Source: Struthidea cinerea (Eukaryota; Chordata; Aves; Passeriformes; Corcoracidae). Taken from it: 64,000 nucleotides of DNA. Positions 1-11,892 of the stretch are shown one piece after another; position 1 is the first letter of the stretch; every line of letters starts with the position of its first letter. A model generated the notes under the pieces. It saw nothing but the letters and a program-made list of their open reading frames with translations, was not told where the DNA came from and ran no database searches. The stretch spans positions 1,899,757-1,963,756 of the forward strand of contig VZTI01005325.1 in assembly GCA_013397865.1 (NCBI GenBank). The letters are read 5' to 3'. Both the position numbers and the translations under genes were made by a program.

Positions 1-1001
1 TGAAAGGTTTCACTTCAATTCAAAGGTGAAATGAGAACATACATGAAATAATCTTCAGTTCCTTAGTGCTGTGGACATCCTGTTTATCAGTTTTTTATCT
101 CACCACTGACAGAGGGGCAGGGGAATGAAAGACACCTGAACAATCCAACCTAGTTGTAGCCCTTCACCAAGATCCTTGCAGCTATGTCCAAGAGTAACAA
201 AAATGCTGTCCAGATATGATATCTTGATATATGTTGATGTTGCTGTTGTGGCTCTAACCATGTTAAGTTAAATCTAACCAGACTTAATCTCTGACAATTC
301 TAGACAAATATCCAGCGGTAACATTACACCAGAGCATATTTTTGTGATCTAAAGGAGGGAAATTTAATGTACAGAAAGCAGTGTCATGGAGGGAAAGAGC
401 ACTGACATGAATAGTCAGCAATAATGGGTCTATATCACGGCAATATTTGTTTGTGGTTTCCTGTGTCAGGAGGGAATCATTGCTCCTCTTTTGGAAGCCA
501 TCCTCTTTCAAAGGACACAGCCACACAACTTCATCATGGCAATTACAGTCAGCATTAAGAAGGTCTGAACAGTCTCTGACATATAGCTGAGCTTAGAAAC
601 AGAGCACTAAAATAATATCCTGCCTAAATGGCTTTCTGACAATGCTAGAAAGCATTGTCTATTCTATTTATGCAGAGAAATTAAAAATAAACAAAAATAT
701 TCATAAAAGAATACCTGAAACACTTTTCAAAGCTTTATAAAAGTCACAGTCCCAGCTGTCTCATATAAATCTCAATGATTTGAAGGGAAATGCTAGGAAG
801 AAAATACTTCAGGAAAGTTTTGCTCCAACTATTGCGGTACCTTCAGATATATCCCTCTTTAATTTCTCTTCTTGATAGAAACTTTTACATCCTATATTCA
901 GTGTATGGGCTCTTGGAGTGTAGACTGGTGAATTTCCTCATTCCCACACACCTTTGGACTCTCCCTAAAACTGTTTGTTCTAATGAAGAATAAGGACAAA
1001 T
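1..1001. other. Unique non-coding sequence
   Basis: This AT-rich stretch has no recognisable gene, RNA or repeat family. Short open frames occur on both strands, but none has a recognisable domain. Its right boundary is the 3' end of an antisense CR1 element. Confidence 0.6.
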
Positions 1002-1735
1002 TTCATAGAATCAGAGAATGGTTTGGGTTGAAAGAGCCTTAAAGACCATCTAATTCCAACAGCCCTGCCATGGGCAGGGACACCTTTCAGCAGTCCAGGT
1101 TGCTCAGAGCCTCAACCAACTTGGCCTTGAACACTTCCAGGAATGGGACATCCACAATTTATCTGGGCAATCTGAAAGAATTTCTTCCCAACATCTAGTC
1201 TAAATCTACTCTCTTTCAGTTTAAAGCCATTTCCCCCTGTCCTGTTACTGCATGACCTTGTAAGTAATCACTCTCCATCTTTCCTGTAGGCTCCCTTCAG
1301 GTGCTAGAAGGCCATAATTAGATCACCAGAAGCCTTCTCTTCTCCATTCTGAACAATCCAAATTCTTCTTAGCCTTTCCATATAGGAGAGGTTCTCCATC
1401 CCTCTGATCATCTTGATGGCCTCCTCTGGACTCACTCCAATAGGTCCATGACCTTCCTGTGCTGGGACCCCAGAGGTGATGCAGGTGGGGTCTCACCAGA
1501 GCAGAGCAGAGGGACAGAATCCCCTCCCTTGCCCTGCTGCCCATGCTGCTTTGGATATATTTGGCTTTCTGGGCTGTGAGTGCCCATGGCTGGGTCGTGT
1601 TCAGCCTCTCACCCACCAGCAGCCCCAAATCCTTCTGGGTAGGGCTGCTCTCCATCCCCCAGCCTGTGCTGATACTGGGGTTGCCCTGACTCAGGTGCAG
1701 CACCTTGCACTGGAAACCTCCCATACTGCCACAAA
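1002..1735 (-). mobile_element. CR1 LINE, 5'-truncated, antisense
   Basis: Reading the minus strand, this is the 3' portion of an avian CR1 non-LTR retrotransposon. The 3' end lies at the low-coordinate side, where TTCATAGAATCAGAGAATGG is the reverse complement of the CR1 terminal repeat. It is followed inward by the reverse complement of the conserved block around AGGCTCTTTCAACCCAAAC. Further in (about 1180-1730) are the usual CR1 segments, seen in antisense as TCCTGTTACTGCATGACC and CAGGTGCAGCACCTTGCAC. The 5' end is lost near 1735, as is normal for CR1, which truncates during target-primed reverse transcription. Open frames of 88 and 133 codons inside it are by-products of the repeat and not genes. 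The family call is firm; the subfamily is not resolved. Confidence 0.93.
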
Positions 1736-4700
1736 AATATAGTTCACATTCTCTGGCCAGCCTTCCTTGTAAAACAAATTCAGCTTAAAATGAGGTCCAA
1801 GAAAGAAAAGAATTTGTCTCAAAGGTTCTGACAGCACACACACTGGCTAAAGACATTTGCAAATGCGCTTAGAAGACCATGGTTTTCAAATAATGCTTTA
1901 CAAAGTTTTGGATTCGACCTCTGAATATTTATTCTATGGAAGAAACAACACACAGCTCTCACTGTGATGGAGAAATGGAGGGTTTAGGGTAAAAATAAAG
2001 TTAGCCAAGACAATCAGCTATGCAAGAAGAAAAGGCAGTGTAAGGAAGAAGCAGTTTCTACTTCAGCATCCAGTTAGAGGTTGCAAGAGGTCTGCTTGGA
2101 TGACAAGCTGAGGCTATTAGGATTTCAACATTATGATCAGTGATAGGTTCAAAAACTTAAACCCATTACTTAATAAGATCACTGGAGATTTAAAAAAAAA
2201 AAGAAAGAGAGAGCAGGAGGGATAGAGGGAGACAGTGAAAAAATTAAGTATTCAAACATAAAGACTCCCTGATTGACATCTATAATTACATTTTGAAACC
2301 CATGCCAGAGCAGTATGTCTGCTCATCTGTAGCAAGGTCTGAACATTCAGCTTGGTAACATTTAGGGATTGTATTTGGAATGTTTTACTGTGTCACTAAT
2401 TGGGTTTTATTTAATAAACCTTTTCTCAAACGGATAATCTTAGAGGAGGAAGTGTGATTTTTTAAATCTTTTAACTTATTTTTTGTTTTGTCACGTAATG
2501 TTTTAATTGGATGTGTTTGATTGAATCATGCAGAACTGAATTAGGAACGGTTTAGTCATCTTGAATATTCTGTTGTAGTCCAGGAAGAGGATAAAACAGT
2601 AAAAGTTCAATTTTAACATACTTATTATTATTTTAGAAGAAAAATACTCTAAAAGTATATTGAAAACTGGTGTCCATCCACAAGTTTGTAATTGTAGATA
2701 ATGATAAATCTTATTCCTGCTTATTCTCCCAACAGAAGTATATTTTTTCTAGGAATATATGAAATGAACTGTGACCCATTTGAATAAAATGGAGATGGGC
2801 CAGTTTTAATAAGTGGATTTTGTTCCCTTCTTTCATTTCCATGAAGACCATGAAAAATTGGACCAAAATAATTGGCTGCCTCTTTTAGCTGGATTTCTAT
2901 GCATGGAAAGGATAAATAGCACTTATGCCTGGTACTAGCACAAGGCCTGAAGCTACAAAATGAGCTCTTATATGTTTCCGTTGGAGGCCAAAACCAATTT
3001 AAACATCAATGACCTCAATGGATTTTTGGATCAGACTACTTGGAAAGAAAGCATAGAATTAGTTTGGACTATCTCTGTCCAAGTTAGAGTGAGCACATTT
3101 TTCACCACTCTTTTAAATAGCAGCAAAGGGAGAATTAGGAAGGAAAACAAGAGCTTTTTCAAAGATCCCACCAGTTTTAGAAAAATGCCTCATGTGTTTG
3201 AAGACGCTCTTCATATAAATCCAGATTTTTATAAAACACTGACAAGTTCACTTCAAAAGTAAATAACACCATTTAATAATAAGAGTTTAAAAATACTTTG
3301 GAAGATCCTTAATGCAATTTGTGTTCCTTTAGGATAGGACTCATGTCGTCTAAATTTTATCATCTGAAAACTGGTGTCTTGCCTCAGCTAGATACTCTTT
3401 GCACACTTATTCAAGGATTTGTGAAAATTACAGAGGTAATTCAGTCAACTGAGGTATGGTGAGTTGTTTTGCCCACAGATCATAAAGACAAGAGGAGAAG
3501 GAATAGTTTGGATAAGATGCCTAATGTTTTAGACAAATCATGTTAAGCAAAAAGAACCAAGTTCTCGATACAGACAGAAAGGCCTGCTTTAAGGTGCCAA
3601 ACAGTTACAATTGAACTCCTGTCTTACGGTTGGGCCATTATAGATGAAATGGAATAATTAAATAATAATACAGGAACTTATAAAAGTTCTTGGAAATCAT
3701 TTTTCAGTCTGTTCTTGTTACAGGAAAGTCTGTTATCTCAAGCCATTTCAAGGCTTTTAGTAATGTGCAATTTATGGATTGCCTTGGGTCATGAGGATAC
3801 ACACCTTAAAAATAACTAGTGAGAGACAGAATTGAAGCTTACAAGCATAGGGGAAAGAGTTTCCTTCTGATCTCATTACATAATGGCCTATGTCAATTTT
3901 GAGACTATTCCCATTTTTAGACACAGAGACAAAAGCTTTTCTTGGGAAAGTGGAAAAATTTGAACATGTGGAGAGTCCTGCCAAGAGTAAACATCTCTTT
4001 CCTTCCATACCAGTATACAAGGAAGGAGAGTAATCTCCAACAATGGGTGGCTGTTTGCAAGAAATATGAATCTCTTCAACCCTGGCAATCTGTTCTAGAA
4101 GAGAACAAGTGCTCACAGCACTATGCTAAATACAGGGGGAAGGAATTCATGGGTAGCATGCAGCAGAAAGTCAAAGATTTGTGTTCAGTGGAACAGATCA
4201 CATGATTGTGACCCCCTTAGATGTGACTTGTATGAGCAGCTGTTGATGGGAGAGAGAAACTATATCACTAAACTTAGCATAGTTGGTATTTCTCACCCCT
4301 ATTTCATTTCTTCTTATTATTTCTTCAAAATATTTTGTAGTGTTTCCAAGAGCAGATTTTCAGCCAAGACTAGAGAGTATCAGTCATACTGACAAAGAGA
4401 ACAAATTCTAATTAGTTTCTTTAAAGTCACAATTAATAACATCAAAGTTATAATTTCTTTAAAAATTTCAATATATCTTCATGGATGATTTAATGATGAT
4501 TGTATTCTACAAAATTTTGCATGAATGCTTCTATTTGAGTTTTGATATAGTTTATATCATATCCTCTGCTAACTTCTGTCTGGGAAACTGGGATTGGTAG
4601 CGTGAATCCTGAAATATTAAGAGCTTGTTTTTAAAAAAAGAACAAATGAGCTTTAGACAAAAAAAAGAGAGACCAAAAATACACTGAAACCAGACAGTTC

Positions 4701-4770
4701 ATAATGGCCCCCAGTCCTTGGAAAAAACAGAGTGGGGATGTATATCTAGTGAAAATATGGTATAGTGAAA
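1736..4770. other. Unique non-coding sequence
   Basis: There is no supported gene. A 100-codon plus-strand frame (2960-3262) and overlapping frames on both strands around 3772-4392 have no recognisable domain and no convincing splice context. An A-rich stretch lies near 2192. The segment 2440-2580 is AT-rich with homeodomain-type TAAT cores but has no further support. Confidence 0.55.
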
Positions 4771-4909
4771 TGGTCTAGTGAAAGGTGTCCCTGCCCACAG
4801 CAGTGGGGTTGGAACTAAATGACCTTTTAGGCCCCTTCCAACCTAGGCCATTCTGTGAATCTATGATGATGATTCTATGATGATTCTATGATTCTATGCT
4901 TCTATGATG
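4771..4909 (+). mobile_element. CR1 LINE 3' tail, sense
   Basis: This is a short sense-strand CR1 3' end. It opens with TGGTCTAGTGAAAGGTGTCC, matching the usual CR1 segment just upstream of its terminus. It continues through the block GACCTTTTAGGCCCCTTCCA. It ends in an irregular run of ATTCTATGATG-type repeats between about 4853 and 4909. CR1 elements end in a short octamer-like repeat and lack a poly-A tail, which fits. Only about 140 bases remain, so it is an extreme 5' truncation. The longer than usual terminal repeat looks like a small microsatellite grown from the CR1 end. Confidence 0.92.
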
Positions 4910-5836
4910 CAATACCTTCTTTCACATTAACAGCTCCCCAGTAATTTATTATCATCTGACCTACAAAAAAGAGCGAATAATACTCTGAAAGAGAAAGAAC
5001 ATATAAAAATGGGAACATCCAGGCCAATACTACTGTCAGCTTTTCTGGCATTATGAACAGAGATTTCTCTAGTAAACTGAAGTTAACCCCATGACTTCAC
5101 ATTCACTAGGGTCTCTGGTAGAGTATTTGCAAGCCAAAGGTTTTCCATTCTGTGTACCTTCCTGTCTTTAGTGGCAGTGGGAGACTCTAGCCAGATTAGA
5201 TTACATTTGCCACCCTACTGTATGTTTGTCTAGGCAACCAGAGAAATGTTTTGAAGCTAATGGGCAAGGACAGCTGTCTCAAAGGGTTCTGCAAAACCAT
5301 GATCCAGGTATGACACCAGGATGGCTTGTTTGCACAGAAAAGTTGGCAGTTGCAGTTACTGCGAGTGAGGAGAAAACAAATGTGATTCTATTTTAGTTAT
5401 GCTGGTATAATGTCCACATCAGAGAGTTCTGTTTTAGAGAAAAAGTCGCTCTGTTCAGCAGTAACAACACTTTGCCTCACTGGAGCAAAACCAGACCAAC
5501 ACCTGTTTTTCTCAAATCAGAGGGTGAAGGGATTTTCTTGCCACTTTTGTTATTTTTCTCTTAGTGAAAAAAGAAACAAAGCAAAAATGGTTCTGCAAGT
5601 TTCACTAGGATGAATAAAAGAAGGGGAGAAAAATGGACTTTGTCTGGGTTCCTGCCCTTGCATCCACACACTAAATAAAGGAACACTGAGGATGGACAGT
5701 TCTAAATCACAAGAGAAAAGCATCAAAGCTAAAATAAAATCTTGACTGAATTGCAATGTTGCCACTTTCCATGCCATTTCTGGAACACTTTGGAATGAAA
5801 ATGTTTCATTCACTTCTTCTGGGGTTTTGGTGGGTT

Positions 5837-5838
<2 letters not shown>
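4910..5838. other. Unique non-coding sequence
   Basis: Nothing recognisable. Short frames on both strands around 5410-5613 have no domain and no repeat ancestry that I can name. Confidence 0.5.

Positions 5839-5888
<50 letters not shown>
5839..5888. repeat. Poly-T tract (50 bases) at a gap edge
   Basis: An uninterrupted run of 50 T residues runs directly into the assembly gap. It could be a homopolymer expansion, or the reversed poly-A tail of a retrocopy lying beyond the gap on the minus strand. The 93 unknown bases hide the sequence that would decide. Frames that translate this tract as poly-Phe or poly-Lys are artefacts. Confidence 0.97.
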
Positions 5889-5981
5889 NNNNNNNNNNNN
5901 NNNNNNNNNNNNNNNNNNNNNNNNNNNNNNNNNNNNNNNNNNNNNNNNNNNNNNNNNNNNNNNNNNNNNNNNNNNNNNNNN
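5889..5981. other. Assembly gap, 93 N
   Basis: A run of 93 N follows the poly-T tract. Homopolymers commonly stop assemblies, so the gap is most likely technical. Its true length is unknown. Confidence 0.99.
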
Positions 5982-8900
5982 TTGTGGTGAACAAAAATGA
6001 CAGGAATCTGGAGGGAACATTCTTCCCTTGGTGGCCCCAGGCCAGTGGGGGTGATGGGGCAACCACAGGTAGAGAGGAGAGAGGAAGTTGTGTCCCGAGT
6101 TTAATGTGCCACCACATGTTAGTAGCATCCGTGGTTCTACATGGGCACCACCCCTTGGATGTGCAGTCAGGGAGGAGGGAGAAGAGAGAGAGAAACATGG
6201 AAGCCCATTTAATATCTATTGACTATCTATTGAATATCTAATTACCCAACAGGCCAGCATTCCGATGGAACCTGACTTATGAAGAAGCTGTGTAGTGAAT
6301 GCATTTGGTGTGGTACTGAAATTAGGGACACTCATTTGATAAGAGGGTCTGTTAAGGACGGTATGTCTCCCTGATGACAGTTCAGTTCTGTGGGAAGCTA
6401 GAAAAGCACAAAACTGCTGCTAAGAGTAGCTCTGACAGGAATAGGTAAGTGTGGGTTGAAGCAATCATGATTCATGATTAACTTATGGGAGCTAATCAAA
6501 AATCCTGTGGGCAATCCCTGGACCCCTACTGTCTTCAAAGCCTCTCACAGCAGTCTCTCAGTATGAAGAAGGGTATTACATAAAGATGGAGAATGATTTT
6601 TAAGGGACCAGGATGAGAATTTGATGGAATGGGCTCCTGTGCAATCCTGTGGCTGGCAGTATCGTCGCCTTTCCCATGACATATTCCTGTGATGTTAGCT
6701 TGCTTGGTGAGCCTGCTTGAGCAGGTTAGGATACGCTTTCAGACACAAAACCAGATCTGAATAACAAATCAGAATGATTACGACTCATCAAAAAAAATCT
6801 TGCCTTGACATGCCTAAGAGCAGAGAGATGCTGGGTGTCCTGCCCTTCTCCTCCCATCTCCCTCCTCCCCTGCTGCAGTCAGAGGCATGTGAAGAGTAGG
6901 TATGGTCAGACAGAGAGGCTCCATGTAGGTCACAGTGGGAGATGCTCTTGGACCGGGCAATATTAAGGTGATAGAGCAGGAAACAGGAACAGCAGCTTTA
7001 ATGTAATCATAATCCATATATTTTCCTTTGAAACATGAGAATCTGATAATACTCAGTGCTTGCTGAGCTTCCCAGTTTGGCCACAGAGCACACAAGGTTT
7101 ACGTGAATCACTGTCAGAGGGCAAGTTTAAATTGTGATAAGTAGCCCATATGTAAAAGCAGTATTTCTGCATCAAGTAATAAGGCTATGTTTCCTGGGAA
7201 AGGAGTGGTTGAAATCCATCCCTTGTCACACAGTATCACGAACAATAAATGTAATTTTAAATCCATTAAAATGCTGCCAAATACATTAAACAAAAATATA
7301 CAGAGGATTTATTCACCAGAAGATTTACAGATTTCCTGAGTAGTACATCATTATCGGAACTGTCAATTTGAAAATAAAAATTGTCAAACCATCACTGAAA
7401 CACCATAAAAGCTGTGACAGAAATAGACAATAACTACTAAGTTTTTTAAAAATAAAACCCTCAGCAAACCCACTCTACACACAATTATCACCTTTGTTGA
7501 CTACCAAGGAAACAGTAAAGTACTGAGGGATACCAAAGAGAAGTCTGGTATCCAGCATAGTTAGCATCAGCACTCTCCAATTATTAAGTGTACTGTTGAA
7601 AAGCAGCTTGTTGTGCATTTAATGATGGGATACAGAGGAGCTAACACCCAAACCAGATAAAATCCCAGATAAAAGATGATCATTTGTTCTCATATTGCTG
7701 TGGCTTGGATTTGAACCCCTTACTGGGCTCCTGACCAGTCAGCCTCACACTTGTTAGCCTCCTAGGTTAAGCTGAGACAAGGACAAGAAGTAGTTTTGTC
7801 ACAGTCTGAAGGCAATAATTATGTAAGAAATTTCTGGCACATAGTTTTGGGTAAGCCTTTCCTGCTTACAAGCTTACCAGGCTGATGTGTTCAAATTCCA
7901 GGAAGCCAGTCCCATGCCTGGCTTTGATTTGAGAACACTAGGGTGCCATCTTTCCCTTCCATGTCCTTTACGACCACTCCACCCCATTATATCCTGGTAG
8001 ACACAAGATTATTCTGCAATATTGACCCACAAGTCAGGTCTAGGGCTGTCGCTCCCTGATGGTCTAGTAATTTAAGCACACCTTTCTCTTACCTCCCATA
8101 TCTTACAGGTTCTCCAGATTTATAAATTGACCCTCAAAGGACATCTAGCAGTTAAAAACAGGCACAGAGCCCACAGAAGTGATTCTATACGTGGTTGATC
8201 TGAAATCCGATAGTATAACATCTATACTGTGCTGTTCTATTTCCCTAATGCAGTTTCTTCATCGTGCCTGTCCACTTTCTGAAGATAGAAGGAGCCCAGG
8301 ATCGTTCACTTTGACACAGCTCCTTCTTTGCACCATGTGAGCTCTCTTTCCCAAGAAGTCCACTTCCCGTCTTGCTCACTAGCTGAGTCAGATCCACTTG
8401 CAACAAAAGCGTGCCTCACTTTCCTTCCCAGAAGATGGTCCCTTATCACATCTTTGCCATTATATTTTTAAGATGCTACACCAAGAAATTCTTGTGCTGG
8501 TCCCGTGCAGGGAAGGTCTGTGCTGTTAACGATCTCACTGCTTCACAGGGCTTCTGCTTGGAGGAAAGTCATTTACTCCATTATTCTTCATGTTAATTAC
8601 ATGTCCACTCTTGACAAGATTTCACTGACCGCAGATGTAAAAGATAACAGAGAAAGTAGCCAGTGTTCCAGTCAAAATGAGTTTGCAGTTTCACACTTGG
8701 AAGCATAAAGAGATCTGAATAGGTGGCTTATTAACAGATCAGGAGGAGCCTTAATGAACTCCTATGGCTGAGAAATGAAGCAAGACTATCCCAGATTAAA
8801 AGGAACCTTTATACAGGGAGAAAACTTAACCCTTTTAACAACTTAGCAGGGACCATGATTCTGTGCCTTTTGAAATCTTCATGATAAATTTGCAAGTCCT

Positions 8901-9359
8901 AAAACAACTCTGTCGGGTCCTCTTCTCAGGCTTGTATTCAGAAGCAGGAGGGATTGATTATCAGAATGTTTCCTGGTTTAAAAACAGTAGCTTTGCTTTA
9001 TGGAGGGGTATGGTGGCAGTTTCACTGCAAAAATATTTCAGAGGAACTTGGCACTTGCACATCACGTTACATCTTGGAGAAGATCAACAAAAGAGAGACA
9101 CCCATAGGGAGCTTTTCTGTTAAATGACTGACCATAGTGAAAGAGAATGAAGGGACTGGTGTTGGGTCAGTATTTCTTCAAAATGTATTTGAATGTGATG
9201 GTCTTCATTCTGGAATCTGATGAACGCAACACTGAATTGAGTGACTTCACTGAATCCCTGGGTTGGGGATCTGGAGTTTTGAAGTCAGTGACTAAATCTG
9301 CATCTGCGTAAATAAAACCTAGTGAAAAGTTGGAGGGGTTGTGACACAAAAGTGAATGG
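5982..9359. other. Unique non-coding sequence with minor repeats
   Basis: No gene is supported. At 6213-6244 there is an 11-base near-tandem repeat (TATCTATTGAC, TATCTATTGAA, TATCTAATTA). At 7707-7717, read on the minus strand, GGTTCAAATCC matches a tRNA-type B box. No convincing A box or cloverleaf accompanies it, so I do not call a tRNA. The rest shows no recognised family. Confidence 0.5.
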
Positions 9360-9620
9360 AATTACTGCAGTGTAGCAAGTTCATTGTGGTTTAGATTAAC
9401 GCATTAGTTTAATGCATTTTAGATAGCATTTGCTGGTGGCAAAGGACGCTGCTCTAGTCAGTTCCTGTAGCTCTGCTGATGTCATTAAGCTGCGGTAATT
9501 CATTCGTCTATCATCATGCTAAGCTTTTCCTGGCTGCTGGTGTACCCTGGATTATGATCAGTTTTGTATTATTAGACTGCAAAAACTGACCCTCTGTTTG
9601 GTTGCACCTTTATTCAGTTT
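9360..9620. promoter_or_regulatory. Candidate conserved regulatory element
   Basis: This stretch is free of obvious repeats and dense in developmental transcription-factor cores. It holds CATTGT (SOX-like) at 9382-9387, TGTGGTTT (RUNX-like) at 9385-9392, several TAAT/ATTA homeodomain cores around 9396-9415, and GGTAATTCATTC near 9494. This is motif reading only: such motifs are common by chance, and conservation in other birds has not been tested here. Confidence 0.25.
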
Positions 9621-9804
9621 TGTAAAATGCTATCTGGTCACTTGATACCATGCCTTGACAATACTATCCTTAAACTGTGGTACTCTATAGACTGATTTGA
9701 GCTGATGCATTGAATGTCCTTAGCTGGCCTGATTATTTATTCTTGCTGGATCTGTACCCCAGACATATTCCTTTGTATTTCATACAGTTACACTTACAAT
9801 ATTA

Positions 9805-9965
9805 CTTTTTATTAACCCTATTTTACAGATGGTGAAGAAGTGAAATTGAAGAAGCGATAATGAGTGAGACTTTGAGGAACCCTGCAAACTCACTCCTGCT
9901 TTAAAAAGGAAAACTGCAGTAGGTATGGTAACAGAATCAGACTCTCTCAAGCACAAACACCACCA
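9805..9965 (-). repeat. Possible ancient MIR-type SINE, antisense
   Basis: The string CCCTATTTTACAGATGGTGA at about 9817-9836 closely resembles the reverse complement of the MIR core ending (CCCCATTTTACAGATGAGGA). A further A/G-rich stretch follows in the expected order, then a degraded CAGAATCAGACTCTCTC segment. MIR-related SINEs are known as old remnants across amniotes, including birds. Divergence is high and only one block is convincing, so this is a candidate. A profile search against MIR would decide. Confidence 0.35.
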
Positions 9966-11039
9966 CTTGTTTATGTTATTACTCCCTTTTGCAAAGCAAA
10001 ATCCCAAAAGCTAAAGTAATTTTTGCGGTATAAACATAATTTAGCTTGATTTGCACGTTGTTGTCCTTTTGAAATCCTGGCAACCAGAGATAGGTGTCCT
10101 GCTTTGGCTGTGGACATCTGGTCACCCTCAAATGGAGCCAGTAATGCTAATTAATTCTAGCAGTACACAATGCCTTGTTCTGTACTGTCATAATTCACTG
10201 AAGGCAATGAAAGCTATACCCCTCTCTGTGAGGTTGCAAGCAAGCACGTGATTGGAATATTTCATCTGTATTTCACGTTCTTCATTAGCCCTTATTTACT
10301 GCAAAGGAAAGTTCAATTGCTCATACTTGGGAAAAACAGCAGGTTAATTTAACTTGCTGAATAGACCTTTAACCACTAGGAAAGCTTAATAATTTCTGAA
10401 AACACCACCAGTTTTGTTTATTGCATATTAACTGCAAAATAGTTTAAATAAACAACTACCTTATCTTCCAAAATCTCACAAACAAACAAAAATCCAAGCC
10501 AGTACTTTTCAGTTCCAGTAAGGTTTAGCTGTTTAATAGCCTTAAGTGCCTTTGAAAATACCCTGTTTAATGGAAGAAATGTTTTAATATGAGGGGTAGC
10601 AAATACTTCACATCTGCAGAAAAGGCTGGTAATTCACGAGTCCCAATTGCTTTACTTTAAGAATCTGGGGGCTAAGTGACATTTTCGGTACAAGTACCAA
10701 TTATCTATGTATTCAGCTTCTTCCATCACTGGATTTATCTCCATTCCAGATTGTTGCATAACATGCTTTTAAGGGAAAATTTCAGCCAGTGGAACCCAAA
10801 GCTGGATGGCAAGGCATGGCTTAGTGAAAATATTATTTCAGTGACAAGTGTGATATACCAGATTTCGGGGGGGTAGGGGTGGTGACAACGGGGGGACTCA
10901 ATAAATACACCTACAGACTTAATTCACATGCACAGCAGACCAGATCTTTAAAGCAAATTTACTGGCTTTCTACATTTTCCTGTTGGATATCACTGGGTGT
11001 TGTGATGGCAGCAGCAAGGGAAGGTGGAGTAATAACTCA
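9966..11039. other. Unique non-coding sequence
   Basis: No gene or repeat family is recognised. Around 10867-10895 there is a cluster of G runs (7, 4 and 6 G) that could fold as a G-quadruplex if the longest run is split, although one loop is long. Confidence 0.5.
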
Positions 11040-11290
11040 ACAGTAATTTCCCTAGTGCCTGTAAATAACAAACATTGTTAGCAAATGAGTGATGGAGGTC
11101 AATGGGCCATGGAGTCATTAGATGGTTTAATGATATGCTGCAGGTTATCTTAGGGCACCGGTGCTCTAATGACATTCTCAGCCTTCCCCGCAGCAAATAA
11201 CCTCTGCAACCCGAGATAAGCAGTTGCATTGCGCAATACAGACAATACCAAATGACCCCAGCAAGAAAATTTCTCTTCTGTTTGACACTT
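11040..11290. promoter_or_regulatory. Candidate enhancer with clustered factor sites
   Basis: Within about 180 bases there is GTAAATA (forkhead) at 11061-11067, then AACAAACATTGTT (forkhead/SOX) at 11067-11079. TTATCT (GATA) lies at 11145-11150. AGATAAG (GATA) at 11214-11220 abuts the E-box CAGTTG at 11221-11226, and the perfect C/EBP palindrome ATTGCGCAAT is at 11228-11237. CpG dinucleotides are retained in an otherwise CpG-poor setting. These features are typical of conserved enhancers. The function and the target gene are unknown, and no conservation data were available. A minus-strand frame of 127 codons overlaps but looks spurious. Confidence 0.35.
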
Positions 11291-11892
11291 AATGTGCAAG
11301 TATCCGTCAAAATCTGTCCTGGGAAGAGTGCTGTTCTACTTAAATCTGTTTTTGCTAACTGAGACGCTATCAAAGGGCAGAACCCAAAAGTCCTCAGACC
11401 TGTTTATGGATAGAAGGGTAATAGTTGGAGAAGAATGCCTAGCAGGAAGTCTCTTGCTTTGCTTTCCTGGCTGTTGCTTGGTTTTTGCAAAGGCGTAGTC
11501 CAGTGAGCAAAAGTATGAACAATATGGTCTGTTTTGTGCTGGAGGTCATAGTAAAAGGTCATTGCAGACCAAGTAATCTAAGTTTTTGAATTTATGAGAA
11601 CTGCTGGGTCACTTGTCAATGAGAGGTTTAGGAGTACGATGCTAATTCAAGTTATCTTGATTTGGCATCAGCAAGTTAAGTAAGTATAAAAGGGTAAAGA
11701 AACTTCCATGTTACCCCAGAGGTGGCTGTTCAGACTCTCCGTCACTGAGAATGGTATAAGGTAAAACTAGAGATGGAAGACCATGTAAAACAAAGGCATG
11801 AATGACATTTTGTCAGAGAAAGAATAAGGCATCAGAGACTTAGAGTTTCTCAGAAGAGACACTGTAAATGAAACAGAAAATATTTACCTGAG
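11291..11892. other. Unique non-coding sequence
   Basis: No supported feature. The last five bases (CTGAG, 11888-11892) form the left copy of the target-site duplication of the LTR that follows. Confidence 0.55.
11888..11892. repeat. Target-site duplication, left copy (CTGAG)
   Basis: This is identical to 12500-12504 and directly abuts the TG end of the LTR. Confidence 0.85.

Noticed and set aside
1323..1742. Overlapping open frames of 133 and 88 codons as possible genes
   Set aside because: They lie inside an antisense CR1 element, and the translations are simply repeat sequence.
5550..6241. Frames of 130-192 codons spanning the gap
   Set aside because: They are carried by poly-T/poly-A translation and unknown bases.
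7690..7780. tRNA gene or tRNA-derived SINE on the minus strand around a B-box match
   Set aside because: GGTTCAAATCC is present, but no A box at the right spacing and no cloverleaf stems could be built.
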